Source: Armatimonadota bacterium (lineage in GTDB: Bacteria; Armatimonadota; Fimbriimonadia; Fimbriimonadales; Fimbriimonadaceae). Taken from it: a DNA stretch of 64,000 nucleotides. The first letter of the stretch is position 1. Each line of letters begins with the position of its first letter. Location of the stretch: the NCBI GenBank assembly GCA_016125185.1, contig WGMG01000007.1:62001-126000 (forward strand), written 5' to 3'. Of this stretch, positions 41,848-50,606 are shown one piece after another. A program made the position numbers and the translations under genes. Under the pieces are notes generated by a model that worked only from the letters and a program-made list of their open reading frames with translations, did not search any database and was not told where the DNA came from.

Positions 41848-43193
41848 TGCCAATCCTGATCGCTTGGGTGGCCGCAACGATGTTGCGGCCACAACTATCT
41901 CCCGACCAGTTGGATGCTTGGCTAATCAAAGACTCCAAGGGGCAAAGTTGCGCGTCGTGTCACTCGCCCGACGGGATCGAACTGACCGGATTCTCCAAAG
42001 CGGACATCAGTCGCCGCATCGCTCGGCACCAAACCGGCACGACGGCGGCAAGCGTCCTGGCCGTCCTATCTGGTCGCCTGGATTCCAAATCCGACGGTCT
42101 CGAGCGACGGCCACTTCAGCCGGGCGCGGTCCTCTTGCCCGGCAGCAATCCTCAGCGACGGGACGAACAGTTCCTCATCGAACTCTCAAAAAGGTATCCC
42201 GCGCTTTTCAAACCCATCAAAACCCTCGCCGCCGCCCAGGCCATGCAAGCTGCGATACTCGCGATCGACCTGCCTAGCCTGCCCATAGGAATTCAAATGG
42301 ACCGCCTGAGCGAAGACCAGGCCCACGGGCTCGATCATGCCAGCATCGCCGACTGGTTCCCCGACGTTCCCGTCTTCGACACAGATGAAATTCGCGACGA
42401 GGCGAGAGCCTACATCGCCAACCCAAGCGAAGACACCCTCAGGGCTCTCGATCAAAAAGTCGTGTCCATCGCCAAAACAAGGGATCCGTTCACGACCCTT
42501 GCCCTCGACAAATATCGCTCTCTCCTCGTGCTCCAGCACGAAATGCGAACCGGACACCAAGTCAGGGACTTTCCGACAGGAAATCCGTTCTGGCAGGTCG
42601 CCGAGTTTGGCCGCGTCTACCACGAGTCCGACTACAAAACCCTTGGCGTCCCCGAAGACATCGCCCAGGCGAAGCGGATGGACACCACGCTCCATGACCA
42701 GATGAAGCAGATTCGCCTGCCCTGGTACTGGCTGGGCTGGACCCGCGACCCGAGCCTCACCAAGAGCGGGCCCATGCGCGAGACCATCCGCGCCGATTAC
42801 TTCTGCAAGTACCTCGAAGAAGATGGCCCGTACATGGGCCACGAACTCTTCATGCTCACGCGCAAGTTGGCCGAGCAGAACCGAAGTCCGATCGTTGTCG
42901 GTGAACCGTGGGAAATCCAATACTCCTTCTTCCTCGCCAACACGCCGCTCATCCAGCGAGAGCCGAAGATCGCTCAAGCCCAATCGCTATTCCGCGACTT
43001 GGCCGTCAACTCGTTCAAGATGTCGCTCCTGCTCCTTGAGAAGGACCTCCAGACCCGTAAGCGCACGATCCGCCCAGTACCCCAAGCTAGCCAAATCAAG
43101 TTCCTCAGCCAATATCTGAAGGACATCGGCAAACCCGAAGACGTCCTTGTCAACCGGGTTCTGGTCGCATTGAAGGCGACGCCGACCCACTGA
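41847..43193 (+). CDS. Mono-haem c-type cytochrome-like exported protein
   Basis: A 448-residue protein starting at GTG (41847). After a signal-like N-terminus (about 2-14) there is a single haem c motif CASCH (35-39) near the N-terminus, followed by a long helical region with no second CxxCH. The distal methionine cannot be assigned. Cytochrome c-like domains of about 100 residues usually stand alone, so the remaining 350 residues may be an uncharacterised partner domain. It follows the propeller gene with a one-base overlap. The GHMP kinase gene starts one base after its stop. Electron transfer or a haem-based structural role in the envelope is likely. Confidence 0.72.
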   Translation: MPILIAWVAATMLRPQLSPDQLDAWLIKDSKGQSCASCHSPDGIELTGFSKADISRRIARHQTGTTAASVLAVLSGRLDSKSDGLERRPLQPGAVLLPGSNPQRRDEQFLIELSKRYPALFKPIKTLAAAQAMQAAILAIDLPSLPIGIQMDRLSEDQAHGLDHASIADWFPDVPVFDTDEIRDEARAYIANPSEDTLRALDQKVVSIAKTRDPFTTLALDKYRSLLVLQHEMRTGHQVRDFPTGNPFWQVAEFGRVYHESDYKTLGVPEDIAQAKRMDTTLHDQMKQIRLPWYWLGWTRDPSLTKSGPMRETIRADYFCKYLEEDGPYMGHELFMLTRKLAEQNRSPIVVGEPWEIQYSFFLANTPLIQREPKIAQAQSLFRDLAVNSFKMSLLLLEKDLQTRKRTIRPVPQASQIKFLSQYLKDIGKPEDVLVNRVLVALKATPTH

Positions 43194-43194
43194 C

Positions 43195-44220
43195 ATGGCC
43201 GTCCAAAAGATCATTCGCTCCTATGCGCCGGTTCGCATCTGCGATCTGGGCGGCTGGACCGACACGTGGTTCGCCGAAAAGGGTGCCGTCACCAATATTG
43301 CCGTCGACCCAGGGGTGGAGTGCATCATTCGCGTCCACGACGAGGGCGACCAAGAGCCGATCACGATCTTCGCCGAGAACTTCGGCGAAAAATTCGTTCT
43401 CGGTGAAGGAAAGGGATATTCCATGATCGAAGCCGCCGTCGGTTCGATGCCGTTGCCTGCTGAGGTCGCCCTTGAGATTTCGGTGTTCAGCGAGATTCCA
43501 CCCGGTGCCAGCATGGGCACGTCGGCCGCCGTATTGGTCGCTCTCATCGGTGCTCTAGACCTCCTGACCCCAGGCCAGATGAGCCCATTCGAGATTGCGC
43601 GCAAAGCTCACGATGTCGAAGTCACCACCCTCAAACGTCAGTCCGGCGTCCAAGACCAAATTGCCTCCAGCTTCGGCGGTCTGAACTTCATCGAGGTCAT
43701 CGGCTATCCGGTTTCAAATGTGTCGCCGGTTTGTCCGTCCGATCGCCTTCTTTGGGAGCTCGAATCGCGACTCGTCACCTTCTTCCTGGGACGTGGCCAC
43801 GATTCAAGCCAAACCCACGAGCAGGTCATCCGAGCCTGCGAGCAGGGAACTCAGGACGCCCGCCTGCAACGGCTTCGCGAGATTGCCGACGAAGGGAAAA
43901 ATGCCCTTTACGCAGAGGATATCACCGCCTTTGGCAGAGCCATGAATGCCAATCTTTCAACTCAGCGAGAACTTCATCCCGACCTCGTCGGCCAAACCGC
44001 CTCCGAACTCATCGAAATTGCAACGGAATTTGAAGCCATTGGGGCCAAAGTCAACGGAGCCGGTGGCGATGGCGGAACCGTGACCATTCTCTCGACTGCC
44101 GATCCCGTCATTCAACGACAAATGGTCGCCACCATCCTAACCCAAAATCCCGAGGTTCGCGTCCTCCCAACCAGACTCAATCAAACCGGACTTCGACGTT
44201 GGGTTGCCGTTGCTCAGTAA
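43195..44220 (+). CDS. GHMP-family sugar kinase
   Basis: A 341-residue GHMP kinase: N-terminal SYAPVRICDLGGWTDTWFAE, phosphate loop PPGASMGTSAAVLVAL and C-terminal KVNGAGGDGGTVTIL. The GGWTDT motif is typical of the fucokinase/heptose kinase branch, so it is a paralogue of hddA at 9524 but more distant. It starts one base after the cytochrome stop. The sugar it phosphorylates is unknown. L-fucose or a heptose is possible because the first locus uses related sugars. Confidence 0.85.
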   Translation: MAVQKIIRSYAPVRICDLGGWTDTWFAEKGAVTNIAVDPGVECIIRVHDEGDQEPITIFAENFGEKFVLGEGKGYSMIEAAVGSMPLPAEVALEISVFSEIPPGASMGTSAAVLVALIGALDLLTPGQMSPFEIARKAHDVEVTTLKRQSGVQDQIASSFGGLNFIEVIGYPVSNVSPVCPSDRLLWELESRLVTFFLGRGHDSSQTHEQVIRACEQGTQDARLQRLREIADEGKNALYAEDITAFGRAMNANLSTQRELHPDLVGQTASELIEIATEFEAIGAKVNGAGGDGGTVTILSTADPVIQRQMVATILTQNPEVRVLPTRLNQTGLRRWVAVAQ

Positions 44221-44251
44221 ACTATTTTATTAAAGATTAATCATCATCCTA

Positions 44252-44280
44252 TTGAATTGCGAATGGTGGAGTTCTATAAT
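44252..44280 (+). promoter_or_regulatory. Strong sigma-70-type promoter of the tail-collar cassette
   Basis: TTGAAT (44252-44257) and TATAAT (44275-44280) are separated by 17 bases. The predicted start is near 44287, giving a leader of about 90 bases before the first gene, whose start has GGAGAAG at 44368-44374. The surrounding 44221-44280 is AT-rich compared with the genes. Confidence 0.85.
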
Positions 44281-44376
44281 GGCAAAGAGAGGGCTTAGCC
44301 AGGAACTGCTTTTGGGGTTTTGTTCGCTGCGCCATACGATGCCCGCTCTTGAAAAAATTCCTTCATCGGAGAAGTT

Positions 44377-44883
44377 ATGGCCGAACCATTTCTTGGAGAA
44401 ATCAAACTTGTGCCGTACAATTTCGCCCCTCTCGGATGGGCTTTTTGTAACGGTCAACTCATGGCAATTAGTCAAAATGACGCGTTGTTTTCACTCATCG
44501 GCACTACCTATGGCGGAGACGGACAAAGCACCTTTGGTTTGCCCGACTTGCGTGGTCGAGTGCCGATTCATATGGGAACCAATCCGATCGGAGCGGTATT
44601 TGGCACGGAAAGCGTTACCTTGATAACGACTCAAATCCCCCAGCACGCCCATATGCTGCACGTATCGGATGACGCAGCGCCTCTTGCTAATCCGTCCGGA
44701 GCTTTCCTCTCGAGGCCCGGCTCTCGGCGATTGGGACGTGGCTACTCGGCTACCACCGATTCCACAATGCTGGCGACTTCGGTCAGCCAGACTGGCGGCA
44801 ACCAGCCCCACGACAACATGCAGCCGTACTTGACGCTCAATTTCGTCATTGCTCTGGAGGGCATCTACCCAAGCCGCAACTAG
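44377..44883 (+). CDS. Tail-collar domain protein 1 (microcystin-dependent protein-like)
   Basis: A 168-residue protein with the collar signature: MAEPFLGEIKLVPYNFAPLG, WAFCNGQLMAISQNDALFSL, then GTTYGGDGQSTFGLPDLRGR and, at the end, QPHDNMQPYLTLNFVIALEG and PSRN. Phage short-tail-fibre collar domains and bacterial Mdp proteins share it; chromosomal copies are often surface or structural proteins without a phage. The ATG has GGAGAAG just upstream. It opens a cassette of three paralogues. Confidence 0.9.
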   Translation: MAEPFLGEIKLVPYNFAPLGWAFCNGQLMAISQNDALFSLIGTTYGGDGQSTFGLPDLRGRVPIHMGTNPIGAVFGTESVTLITTQIPQHAHMLHVSDDAAPLANPSGAFLSRPGSRRLGRGYSATTDSTMLATSVSQTGGNQPHDNMQPYLTLNFVIALEGIYPSRN

Positions 44884-44900
44884 GCTCAGGAGTCAAAACT

Positions 44901-45413
44901 ATGGATCCATTTATCGGTGAAATCAGGCCCGTCGGCTTCAATTTCGCTCCCGTCGGATGGGCGCTTTGCCAGGGGCAAATCCTTCCCATCGCTCAGAACA
45001 CCGCCCTTTTCTCGCTGCTAGGAACAACCTACGGAGGCAATGGTACATCAACGTTCGCGTTGCCCAACCTGCAAGGCAACGTCGCCATCAGTTCCGGTCA
45101 GGGCCCCGGCCTGTCGAACTATTCTCTAGGCCAGGTCGGCGGCGAGAATAACGTTCTTCTACAGGTGGCCACGATGCCGATGCACAACCACCCGATGGCG
45201 GCCTTCTCGGCTTCGGCTGGTGCCGCGCCTACACCCGTTGGTAACTATCCATCGAAGGAAAACGCCAACGCCTACGGCCCCACTCCAAACGCGACCATGG
45301 AAATGAGCTCAGTCATTGCCGATGGCGGAGGTCAGCCGCATAACAACATGCAGCCTTATCTCACCATCAATTACATCATTGCCCTTGTCGGCATTTTCCC
45401 ATCGAGGAGTTAA
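44901..45413 (+). CDS. Tail-collar domain protein 2
   Basis: A 170-residue paralogue of the flanking genes, with GEIRPVGFNFAPVGWALCQG, GTTYGGNGTSTFALPNLQGN and QPHNNMQPYLTINYIIALVG. AGGAG at 44888-44892 lies eight bases before the ATG. The middle, between the two conserved ends, differs from copy 1 (Ala-rich, AAPTPVGNYPS). This variable centre corresponds to the exposed insertion in collar-type proteins, so each copy may have its own ligand. Confidence 0.9.
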   Translation: MDPFIGEIRPVGFNFAPVGWALCQGQILPIAQNTALFSLLGTTYGGNGTSTFALPNLQGNVAISSGQGPGLSNYSLGQVGGENNVLLQVATMPMHNHPMAAFSASAGAAPTPVGNYPSKENANAYGPTPNATMEMSSVIADGGGQPHNNMQPYLTINYIIALVGIFPSRS

Positions 45414-45420
45414 CAAAATC

Positions 45421-45918
45421 ATGGCAGAACCATTTATTGGAGAAATTCGACTCTTCGGATTCAACTTCCCACCAAAAGGGTGGGCGGCGTGCGAAGGGCA
45501 AATCTTACCCATCAATCAGAACCAAGCATTGTTCTCATTGCTCGGCACCACCTATGGCGGTAACGGTACGACCACGTTCTCGCTGCCAAATGCGAAGGAT
45601 CGATGCCTTATCTCGTTCAGTGCAAACTTTGCCCAGGGCCAGGTAGGAGGCGAGGTGAACCACACCTTGACCCTTACCGAACTACCGAACCACACTCATA
45701 CCATCGGTGCGAGTGACCAAGCCGCTAGTTCGACAACGCCGAGCGGGAATGTCTACGCCAACACGGGCACCGAGTTGCTCTACAACTCGGCGGGACCGAG
45801 TTCTTCGGCCCCTGTGCTATCGCCCGTCGGCGGAAGTCAGCCTCATAACAATATGATGCCGACCCTCGCGATGAACTACTGCATTGCGCTGCAGGGGATC
45901 TTCCCAAGCCGCAACTAA
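45421..45918 (+). CDS. Tail-collar domain protein 3
   Basis: A 165-residue third copy starting at the ATG at 45421 (MAEPFIGEIRLFGFNFPPKG); the frame is open about 100 bases upstream but the family start is here. It has GTTYGGNGTTTFSLPNAKDR and QPHNNMMPTLAMNYCIALQG, and ends FPSRN. GAGGAG at 45404-45409, inside the end of copy 2, may serve as ribosome site at a rather long spacing. Copy 3 is the most diverged at the C-terminal motif (MMPT for MQPY). Confidence 0.9.
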   Translation: MAEPFIGEIRLFGFNFPPKGWAACEGQILPINQNQALFSLLGTTYGGNGTTTFSLPNAKDRCLISFSANFAQGQVGGEVNHTLTLTELPNHTHTIGASDQAASSTTPSGNVYANTGTELLYNSAGPSSSAPVLSPVGGSQPHNNMMPTLAMNYCIALQGIFPSRN

Positions 45919-46218
45919 GTGGAAAAACCGCTGACCATCAACGACTTCGAGCCCCTAGTGGGCTCGGAGTTTTATGTGCCCTATATCGACCGCGAAGGTA
46001 ACCATTCGTCGCTTACCCTCACCGAAGCGACCAAAACGGGCAATCCGCACCCGGGCCGAACCGAGCCGTTTTCGCTCCTATTCGAGGGGCCGAAGGCACT
46101 CGCACTCGACCAAGGCACCTATCTCCTCCGCCACGATTCGCTGGGCGATCTCACGATCTTCATTGTCCCCATCGCCGAGTCGGGCGATATTCGGCAATAC
46201 CAGTCGATCTTTAACTAG
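45919..46218 (+). CDS. DUF6916-like small protein
   Basis: A 99-residue protein with GTG start directly after the stop of collar protein 3 (TAA then GTG). The sequence ITINDFEPLVGSEFYV-like start, TEPFSLLFEGP and GTYLLRHDSLGDLTIFIVPI match the small DUF6916 proteins that often follow tail-collar genes. No signal peptide is seen, so it is probably cytosolic or co-assembled. It may be a baseplate-like or lid component acting with the collar proteins. Function not established. Confidence 0.8.
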   Translation: MEKPLTINDFEPLVGSEFYVPYIDREGNHSSLTLTEATKTGNPHPGRTEPFSLLFEGPKALALDQGTYLLRHDSLGDLTIFIVPIAESGDIRQYQSIFN

Positions 46219-46219
46219 T

Positions 46220-46690
46220 ATGAGTCCATCGGATATCCAAGCCCGACCGGCCACGGCCGAGGACGAAGCCTTTCTACGAGGTCTGTTCTTCACGATCCGC
46301 GCTCCCGAATTCAAGATGGCCGGCCTACAAGGTGAGCCTCTAGAGACCTTACTGGCCCAACAGTACGTGGCGATGAGAACCCACTACGGTCGCGTCTACC
46401 CCGATGCCGTTTATGAAATCTTCGAATTCGAAGGTAAGCCCATTGGCTACCAAGCCACCATCGACGACGAAACGCTCCACCTCATCGACATCGCTCTCAT
46501 ACCCGAGTTCCGCAGTCAAGGTATCGGCACCGACCGCATGAAAAGACTCCAAGACCTAGCCCAAAACAGTCAAAAGCCGCTGACGCTCACCGTCGAGAAG
46601 TTCAACCCCGCTCTCCACCTCTACGAGCGCCTCGGCTTCGTCACCTACGACGAAAAGGACATCTACCAGCGCATGCGCTGGACGCCCTAA
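46220..46690 (+). CDS. GNAT-family N-acetyltransferase
   Basis: A 156-residue GNAT enzyme from the ATG at 46220, one base after the preceding stop. The A motif is present as IALIPEFRSQGIGTDRMK (R-x-x-G-I-G), followed by LTVEKFNPALHLYERLGF. The acceptor is unknown. It ends the collar cassette and overlaps the convergent YciI-like gene by four bases. A role in acetylating a cassette protein or sugar is speculative. Confidence 0.87.
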   Translation: MSPSDIQARPATAEDEAFLRGLFFTIRAPEFKMAGLQGEPLETLLAQQYVAMRTHYGRVYPDAVYEIFEFEGKPIGYQATIDDETLHLIDIALIPEFRSQGIGTDRMKRLQDLAQNSQKPLTLTVEKFNPALHLYERLGFVTYDEKDIYQRMRWTP

Positions 46691-46977
46691 ACGTCCGCAA
46701 CTCGGAACGGATAGATTTTCCAATCCACCCAAACGCCGTCCTGAATGTACGGCTCTCGTGCGATCCACGCATCCCGTTCCTCGACCGTCTCGAACTGCAC
46801 GATCATCGTGCTTCCGATCATGTTCCCGTCGTCGTCGAGCATCGCGCCGCCGAGCACGAAGTTTCCCGTCGCCTTCAAGCCGCGCGCCCCAGCCAGGTGA
46901 TTGTCGCGGATCGCCAACCGCCGCGCCAACGCGCCCTCGTCCGTCCCGTCCCAGGCATGAACAACCCACTGCTTCAT
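46687..46977 (-). CDS. YciI-like protein
   Basis: A 96-residue protein of the YCII/dimeric alpha-beta barrel family: HAWDGTDEGALARRLAIRDN with the DxxDG pattern near the start, LGGAMLDDDGNMIGSTMIV, and ARE-PYIQDGVWVDWKIYPF at the end. Members have weak lyase or unknown activity. TACACT, seven bases before its ATG on the minus strand, could be a -10 for a leaderless mRNA. Confidence 0.88.
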   Translation of the reverse strand: MKQWVVHAWDGTDEGALARRLAIRDNHLAGARGLKATGNFVLGGAMLDDDGNMIGSTMIVQFETVEERDAWIAREPYIQDGVWVDWKIYPFRVADV

Positions 46978-47019
46978 ACTCGGCAGTGTACTTTCGTAGA
47001 GTGGGGGTAAAGTTCCGAC

Positions 47020-49602
47020 ATGCGACGGGTGTGCGGACTCTTACTCCTTGCTTGCTTCTCAACGGCTTGGGCCGACACGATCCCAACCCCAAAGGACTTC
47101 CTGGGCCACGACGTCTGCGAGGACTACTACCTCGCCAACTACTCGCAACTTACCAACTACTGGAAGCTCCTCGCCAAGAAATCCGACCGCCTCTCCGTCG
47201 TCTCCATCGGCAAGACCGAAGAAGGCCGCGACCAGCTCATGTGCATCATCACCGACCCGAGCAACCGACGCCACCTGGAAGACATTCGCAAAGGTAATGA
47301 GCGCCTCGCCCGCGCACGCGACTTCAAAAACGACGACGAAGCCCGCGACTTCGCCAAAAACCAGAAGGCCGTGGTCTGGATTGACGGCGGACTCCACGCC
47401 ACCGAGACCCTCGAAACCCAGCACCTCATCGAGATGGCCTATCGCCTGACCAGCCAAAACGATCCCGAAACCAAGCGGATTCTGAAGGACTGCGTCATCC
47501 TCCTGGTCCACGCCAACCCCGACGGCCAAGACCTCGTCTCCAACTGGTACATGCGAAAGTCGGACCCCAAGACCCGAAGCCTGGCTGGCCTTCCCGAGCT
47601 TTACGAGAAGTACTGCGGCCACGACAACAATCGCGATTTCTACGCCAACAACATCGCCGAAACGCGCAACATGAACCGCGTCCTCTACTCCGAGTGGTAT
47701 CCCCAAATCGTCTACAACCACCACCAGAGCGCGCCGTCCGGCACCATCATGTTCTGCCCGCCGTTCCGAAATCCGTTCAACTACAACATGGACCCGATGG
47801 TCGAAATCGCGACCGACCTCGTAGGCACTCATCTCCACCAGCGACTCATCGCCGAAGGCAAGCCCGGCACCGCCATGCGCAACTCCACGCTGTACTCCAC
47901 ATGGTGGAACGGCGGCCTCCGCACCACCACCTATTTCCACAATATGGTCGGAATCCTCACCGAAACCTGGGGCAGTCCCAATCCCGCACCCCTGCCCTTC
48001 GTCGAGAAATTCCAGATTCCCAGCACCGACGTTCCCCTCCCTGTCGAGGGCGGCAAGATGTGGCACTTCCGCGATTCGCTGGAGTACGAAATCTCCGGCA
48101 ATTACGCCATCCTCGACTACGCCTCCCGCTACCGCGAACGTGTCCTGTTCGACTTCTACAAAGCCGGACGAAACTCCATCGACCGCGGCTCGAAAGACAC
48201 TTGGTCCCGCTACCCGTCGCGCATCGCCAAGTACGGCCAAGAAGCCCTTACCAAGCCAGAACTTCGCGACGCCCGCTACTACGTCATTCCCAGCGGTCAA
48301 CGTGACTTTGCCACCGCCACCAAGTTCGTCGAGAAGCTGATGCAGTGCGGCATTGAAGTCGACCGCCTGAAGGATTTCGCCGGGCCGTGGGCCAAAGGCT
48401 CTTTCGTCATTCGATGCGACCAGGCGTTTCGGCCCCATATCCTCGATATGTTTGAGCCGCAAGACCACCCGAACGACTTCCAATATCCTGGCGGCCCTCC
48501 CATTCCGCCCTACGACAACGCGGGCTACACCCTCGCCTTCCAGATGGGCGTCAAGTTTGACCGAGTTCCGGTTCCCGCCAGGTTCGACACCGAAAAGGTC
48601 GAACTTGGGCACCTCGGTAACGACGCTTCCGTCACCACCGGTACAACCCAAATTCAGGTCGATCTCACTCAAAACGACGCGTTCACCGTCGCCAACCGCG
48701 CCTGGAAGGCTGGTCTGACCGTCAAGGAGTCCAGCACAAGAATCCGAGTCGACGGAACATCGAACCAACTCAACGATCTGCTGAAAGGTATTCCCAACTT
48801 GAAGGTCTCTACCTACCCGTCTGAGGGCGATTTCCAAGTGAAGCGTAAGCCGAGAGTTGGCCTTTGGGATCGCTATGGCGGCTCCATCGAATCCGGTTGG
48901 ACCCGTTATGTGCTGGAGAAGTTTGGCTTCGACTTCACAGTGGTTTACCCACCGGACCTCGACTTCGGAAGCCTTCGCGACCAATTCGACGTGCTGATCC
49001 TCCCCGACGGAGCCGTCCCCCGCGACGGCGGACGTGGCGGCGGCAATAACGACCGCCTAGCCGACGATGACACGATCCCCTTCCGATACCGAATGCGAAT
49101 GGGAGGCTTCTCCGAGACGACCGAAAATCGGCTAAAGGAATTCGTCGAAAAAGGCGGTCACATTCTCTGTATCGGCGACTCGGGTCTCAACCTCGCCGAC
49201 CGCTTGAAGCTACCCGTGAAGTCCGCTCTCGTCGACAAAAGCGGCAAGTCCCTCGCCAACACCGACTTCTACATCCCCGGCTCCATCCTCACCATGAAGC
49301 TTGAGCCCGGCGAACTCACGCGCGGCCTGGAGGAGCATGTCGACGTCTTCTTCGACCACTCGCCATCCTTCAAAGTTGAAGGCAACGCCAAAGCGGTCGG
49401 CACCTACGATTTCCAGGAGCCGCTTCGTTCGGGCTGGGCGTGGGGGCAAGAGCACCTCTACCGCTCCGTCGGCATTGCCGATGTTCCGGTTGGCGAAGGT
49501 CGAGTAGTCCTCTTCGGGCCAGAAATCCTGTTCCGGGCGCAGTCGCATGGCACGTTCAAGCTCCTGATGAACGGCATCTTTCGCGCCGCTCCAACCGGAT
49601 AG
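47020..49602 (+). CDS. Exported M14 zinc carboxypeptidase with C-terminal amidotransferase-like domain
   Basis: An 860-residue protein with a signal peptide (cleavage near AWADT). The M14 domain has GGLHATET (zinc ligands His126, Glu129), GHDNNRDF (substrate-binding Arg near 205), a further His in VYNHHQS (234/235) and a catalytic-type Glu in ILTETWG (315). The last third has a strand/helix pattern with FDVLILPDGAVPRDGG and EKGGHILCIGDSGLNLA, as in class I glutamine amidotransferase-like domains, which occur at the end of many large bacterial M14 proteins. It probably trims peptides in the periplasm or outside. Confidence 0.88.
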   Translation: MRRVCGLLLLACFSTAWADTIPTPKDFLGHDVCEDYYLANYSQLTNYWKLLAKKSDRLSVVSIGKTEEGRDQLMCIITDPSNRRHLEDIRKGNERLARARDFKNDDEARDFAKNQKAVVWIDGGLHATETLETQHLIEMAYRLTSQNDPETKRILKDCVILLVHANPDGQDLVSNWYMRKSDPKTRSLAGLPELYEKYCGHDNNRDFYANNIAETRNMNRVLYSEWYPQIVYNHHQSAPSGTIMFCPPFRNPFNYNMDPMVEIATDLVGTHLHQRLIAEGKPGTAMRNSTLYSTWWNGGLRTTTYFHNMVGILTETWGSPNPAPLPFVEKFQIPSTDVPLPVEGGKMWHFRDSLEYEISGNYAILDYASRYRERVLFDFYKAGRNSIDRGSKDTWSRYPSRIAKYGQEALTKPELRDARYYVIPSGQRDFATATKFVEKLMQCGIEVDRLKDFAGPWAKGSFVIRCDQAFRPHILDMFEPQDHPNDFQYPGGPPIPPYDNAGYTLAFQMGVKFDRVPVPARFDTEKVELGHLGNDASVTTGTTQIQVDLTQNDAFTVANRAWKAGLTVKESSTRIRVDGTSNQLNDLLKGIPNLKVSTYPSEGDFQVKRKPRVGLWDRYGGSIESGWTRYVLEKFGFDFTVVYPPDLDFGSLRDQFDVLILPDGAVPRDGGRGGGNNDRLADDDTIPFRYRMRMGGFSETTENRLKEFVEKGGHILCIGDSGLNLADRLKLPVKSALVDKSGKSLANTDFYIPGSILTMKLEPGELTRGLEEHVDVFFDHSPSFKVEGNAKAVGTYDFQEPLRSGWAWGQEHLYRSVGIADVPVGEGRVVLFGPEILFRAQSHGTFKLLMNGIFRAAPTG

Positions 49603-49613
49603 TGGGTCAATTC

Positions 49614-50495
49614 TCATAGGTGTTTGGACAGTTCATCTGCGCTCCATCGCTTCTCTTTCCGAGCAAGCGCGCGCCGAACGGATGCCGTGTTCGCCGTCGG
49701 TACAACCCGCTCGACGATCGCAAGCGTTTCAGCTGTCAAATCGCGAAGCTCGGCGGCGGCCCCTTGGCCGCCTTCGAAGACCAACGTCAGCCGGTCCGCA
49801 AGGTTCGCTGGCTTCTCTTGCATCTGCGAAAGAAAGTCGCTCATTCGTTTGAATTGGAAGGTCGAGAAGTACAACCGATTCACTCCCGCAAGCGTTCCAA
49901 TCAGATTCTGGGCACCCTCCACCAGCGCCTGGGCTCGCCACAACTCGGCGTCCCGCACCGCCAGCCGCGCCTCGATCGCCCACCACGGCTGAATCGTGAA
50001 ATACTTATCGACCATCGCCACCTGCAAAGCGTCGGGATATTTCGACGCTCGAGCCTTAAAATGGTCGATCAGGTACTGACCATGGATCGCCCGTCCCGCC
50101 AGGACCCCAGAAAGAGCTTTCTGAAACGGGCTTGTGACATCGAGGTCCACCAGCACTGAATTCATGTGCTTGTCCATGGCGTCGATGGTCGTGTGCGCAA
50201 ACTGGCACTCAACCCCAAAGACGTCGTACGACTCAATCAGGCTCCCTTCGTTCCGATCGCCCAGGCACCAGTTCAATTGGTCCGCACCATTTTTCCGCAT
50301 CGCCTCCGCAAGCTGGCGGTTGCTGGGAAGCTTGTCGTAGTAGATGGCAATGTCTACGTCCGAATACTCGTCGACGATTTCGTACGAAACCGAACCGATC
50401 GAGAGGACGGCTTGAGTGTTCGGCAAGTCGATGTAGGGCTGGCAAACCTTATCGACGAGATGCCTCAGCAGAGAAACGAGGTCGGGGCGAGTCAT
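49614..50495 (-). CDS. Nucleotidyltransferase with DUF4037-type C-terminus
   Basis: A 293-residue protein from the ATG at 50493-50495 (MTRPDLVSLL); a TTG three codons upstream is the other choice. The nucleotidyltransferase motif is GSVSYEIVDEYSDVDIAIYY, with GS at 34-35 and D46-x-D48. The helical C-terminal part (WRAQALVEGAQNLIGTLAGV, LYFSTFQFKRM) resembles DUF4037. Members of this superfamily are often minimal nucleotidyltransferases for antibiotics, tRNA or proteins; the acceptor is unknown here. Confidence 0.8.
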   Translation of the reverse strand: MTRPDLVSLLRHLVDKVCQPYIDLPNTQAVLSIGSVSYEIVDEYSDVDIAIYYDKLPSNRQLAEAMRKNGADQLNWCLGDRNEGSLIESYDVFGVECQFAHTTIDAMDKHMNSVLVDLDVTSPFQKALSGVLAGRAIHGQYLIDHFKARASKYPDALQVAMVDKYFTIQPWWAIEARLAVRDAELWRAQALVEGAQNLIGTLAGVNRLYFSTFQFKRMSDFLSQMQEKPANLADRLTLVFEGGQGAAAELRDLTAETLAIVERVVPTANTASVRRALARKEKRWSADELSKHL

Positions 50496-50606
50496 GGAAT
50501 CCAAAGGGCCGGACTACTTGTACGGACGAATGGCGGTCCAAAGTTTCATAGTTAGGGATTTCTACCACCCTTCCCGTTTCTTCACATTCCCTTTATACTG
50601 GCGGGT

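Noticed and set aside
44377-45918. Prophage remnant reading of the tail-collar genes
   Set aside because: No integrase, capsid, terminase or other tail genes are present, and Mdp-like collar proteins are common chromosomal genes.
47059-48984. 641-residue open frame antisense to the M14 peptidase
   Set aside because: The peptidase frame has signal peptide and catalytic motifs; the antisense frame has none.
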